Of a stretch of DNA of 12,321 nt, positions 11,853-12,321 are shown piece by piece (the stretch's first letter is position 1; each line of letters opens with the position of its first letter). A program made the translations under genes and the position numbers. The notes below the pieces were generated by a model. The model was not told where the DNA came from, did not search any database, and saw only the letters and a list, made by a program, of their open reading frames with translations. Location of the stretch: positions 276 to 12,596 of the forward strand of contig DFLB01000042.1 in assembly GCA_002373995.1 (NCBI GenBank), written 5' to 3'. This DNA comes from Bacteroidales bacterium UBA3630 (lineage in GTDB: Bacteria > Bacteroidota > Bacteroidia > Bacteroidales > P3).

Positions 11853-11886
11853 CGGACCGGCAAATGTTTTGCCGGTCCGTTTTTTT
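11853..11886 (+). terminator. Strong intrinsic terminator of the CMD-cupin to DUF362 run
   Basis: CGGACCGGCAAA (11853-11864) and TTTGCCGGTCCG (11868-11879) pair perfectly over 12 bp around a 3-base loop (TGT), followed by seven T (11880-11886). It is the clearest terminator in the window and faces plus-strand transcription. Confidence 0.9.
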
Positions 11887-11928
11887 AGGCTGATATACAT
11901 GCGGACAACAAGTTCTTCCTCCGGTGGT

Positions 11929-12018
11929 GGTCCGGGGATGGTCCGAGGATGGTCCGATGGTAGTCCGACAAATATCGGAGCAACGACGGACATGCACCGG
12001 CGCTGCACCGGAAATATC
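11929..12018. repeat. Period-11 array (GGTCCG/CGGA type)
   Basis: Units start at 11929 (GGTCCGGGGAT), 11940 (GGTCCGAGGAT), 11951 (GGTCCGATGGT) and 11962 (AGTCCGACAAA). CCG falls at 11933, 11944, 11955 and 11966. CGG then falls at 11976, 11987, 11998 and 12009, again exactly 11 apart, including TGCACCGG at 11993 and 12004. The eight triplets are mirror-symmetric about position 11972. Confidence 0.8.
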
Positions 12019-12258
12019 GTACACAATATGATAATCCTCCAGCCATCACTTTTTATAAAGTATACCATTAATATACAGCCAACCATGTTTTTGGGGAGGC
12101 CGAAACACCACAACACACTGCATATCAACACAATATTAAATTATCAACACATATTTTGCAATTTCCGCCTCTTCGGGAGCCCAAAACAGTCGAAGAAAGC
12201 CCCTGCGGGCAAGATTTGCAAGGGTATTTTGGACGGGACGCAAAAAAAGTTTCATTCC

Positions 12259-12274
12259 GTCAACGCTGGTTGAC
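12259..12274. repeat. Short dyad GTCAAC-GCTG-GTTGAC
   Basis: GTCAAC (12259-12264) and GTTGAC (12269-12274) are exact reverse complements around four bases, with no T run. It could be an operator for a gene beyond the right edge, or chance. Confidence 0.4.
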
Positions 12275-12321
12275 AGCACATTGCGCACCGGCAACGATTT
12301 TTTTTGAAAAAATATTTTGTC

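Larger units (their letters stand above)
11887..12321. other. Non-coding tail of the window
   Basis: No ORF here is convincing. The region holds the second period-11 array (11929-12018), an AT-rich middle, a 6-bp dyad (12259-12274) and homopolymeric T and A runs near 12303-12312. It may be the upstream region of a gene to the right of the window; no complete TAnnTTTG -7 box was found in the last 80 bases. Confidence 0.7.

Noticed and set aside
11836..12273. Plus-strand ORF of 145 codons after the DUF362 gene
   Set aside because: It runs through the strong terminator and the whole period-11 array. Its translation is low-complexity in the repeat region and resembles no family.

Overview
The window looks like chromosomal DNA of a member of the order Bacteroidales (Bacteroides/Prevotella-like, genus not determinable from here). 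Three things point there. First, the protein families: flavodoxin-like and DUF362 lipoproteins, a DUF6266 protein, a carboxymuconolactone decarboxylase-cupin lipoprotein and a cyclophilin-like lipoprotein. Second, there are several clear matches to the Bacteroidota promoter (-7 box TAnnTTTG, once with a TTTG -33 box 19 bases upstream). Third, Shine-Dalgarno sequences are weak or absent ahead of most genes. Coding DNA is GC-rich and intergenic DNA is distinctly AT-rich. No rRNA, tRNA, CRISPR array, transposase or phage gene was seen.

Layout. 1-228 is the 3' end of a flavin reductase, closed by a hairpin (258-297). 322-1675 is a tight plus-strand run: MmcQ/YjbR protein, hexapeptide O-acetyltransferase (TTG start) and cyclophilin-like lipoprotein. 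The last of these overlaps, tail to tail, an AraC-type regulator on the minus strand (1588-2535). The AraC gene diverges from a ferritin-like protein (2745) and a 57-residue winged-helix protein (3213). Next come a metallo-beta-lactamase-fold/rubredoxin fusion (3492-4433), an HxlR regulator (4533-4940), an alpha/beta-hydrolase lipoprotein (5005-6114) and an NADPH-dependent FMN reductase-like flavoprotein (6121-6657). A lone minus-strand DUF6266 gene (6682-7359) interrupts. After a 334-base divergent regulatory region with a period-11 repeat array and a large dyad come the CMD-cupin lipoprotein (7694-8800), translationally coupled to an exported amidohydrolase-ABM fusion (8797-10116), then a flavodoxin lipoprotein (10166-10693) and a DUF362 lipoprotein (10768-11790). 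A strong intrinsic terminator (11853-11886) closes the run. The last 435 bases are non-coding and hold a second period-11 array.

How it fits together. Most genes belong to families for flavin chemistry, redox, or conversion of small electrophilic or aromatic-like metabolites. Two regulators (AraC, HxlR) of kinds that often control such genes sit next to them. I infer a redox/electrophile-response neighbourhood; the substrate is unknown. Five products carry lipoprotein signals and one a Sec signal, so much of this chemistry would occur outside the cytoplasm. Three of the lipoproteins carry an in-frame ATG just after the signal peptide and linker, where cytosolic relatives begin, suggesting signal peptides added onto intact cytosolic genes or dual localisation.

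The least explained elements are the two 11-base-period arrays (7417-7460 and 11929-12018) and terminator-like hairpins lying only 15-28 bases before three start codons.
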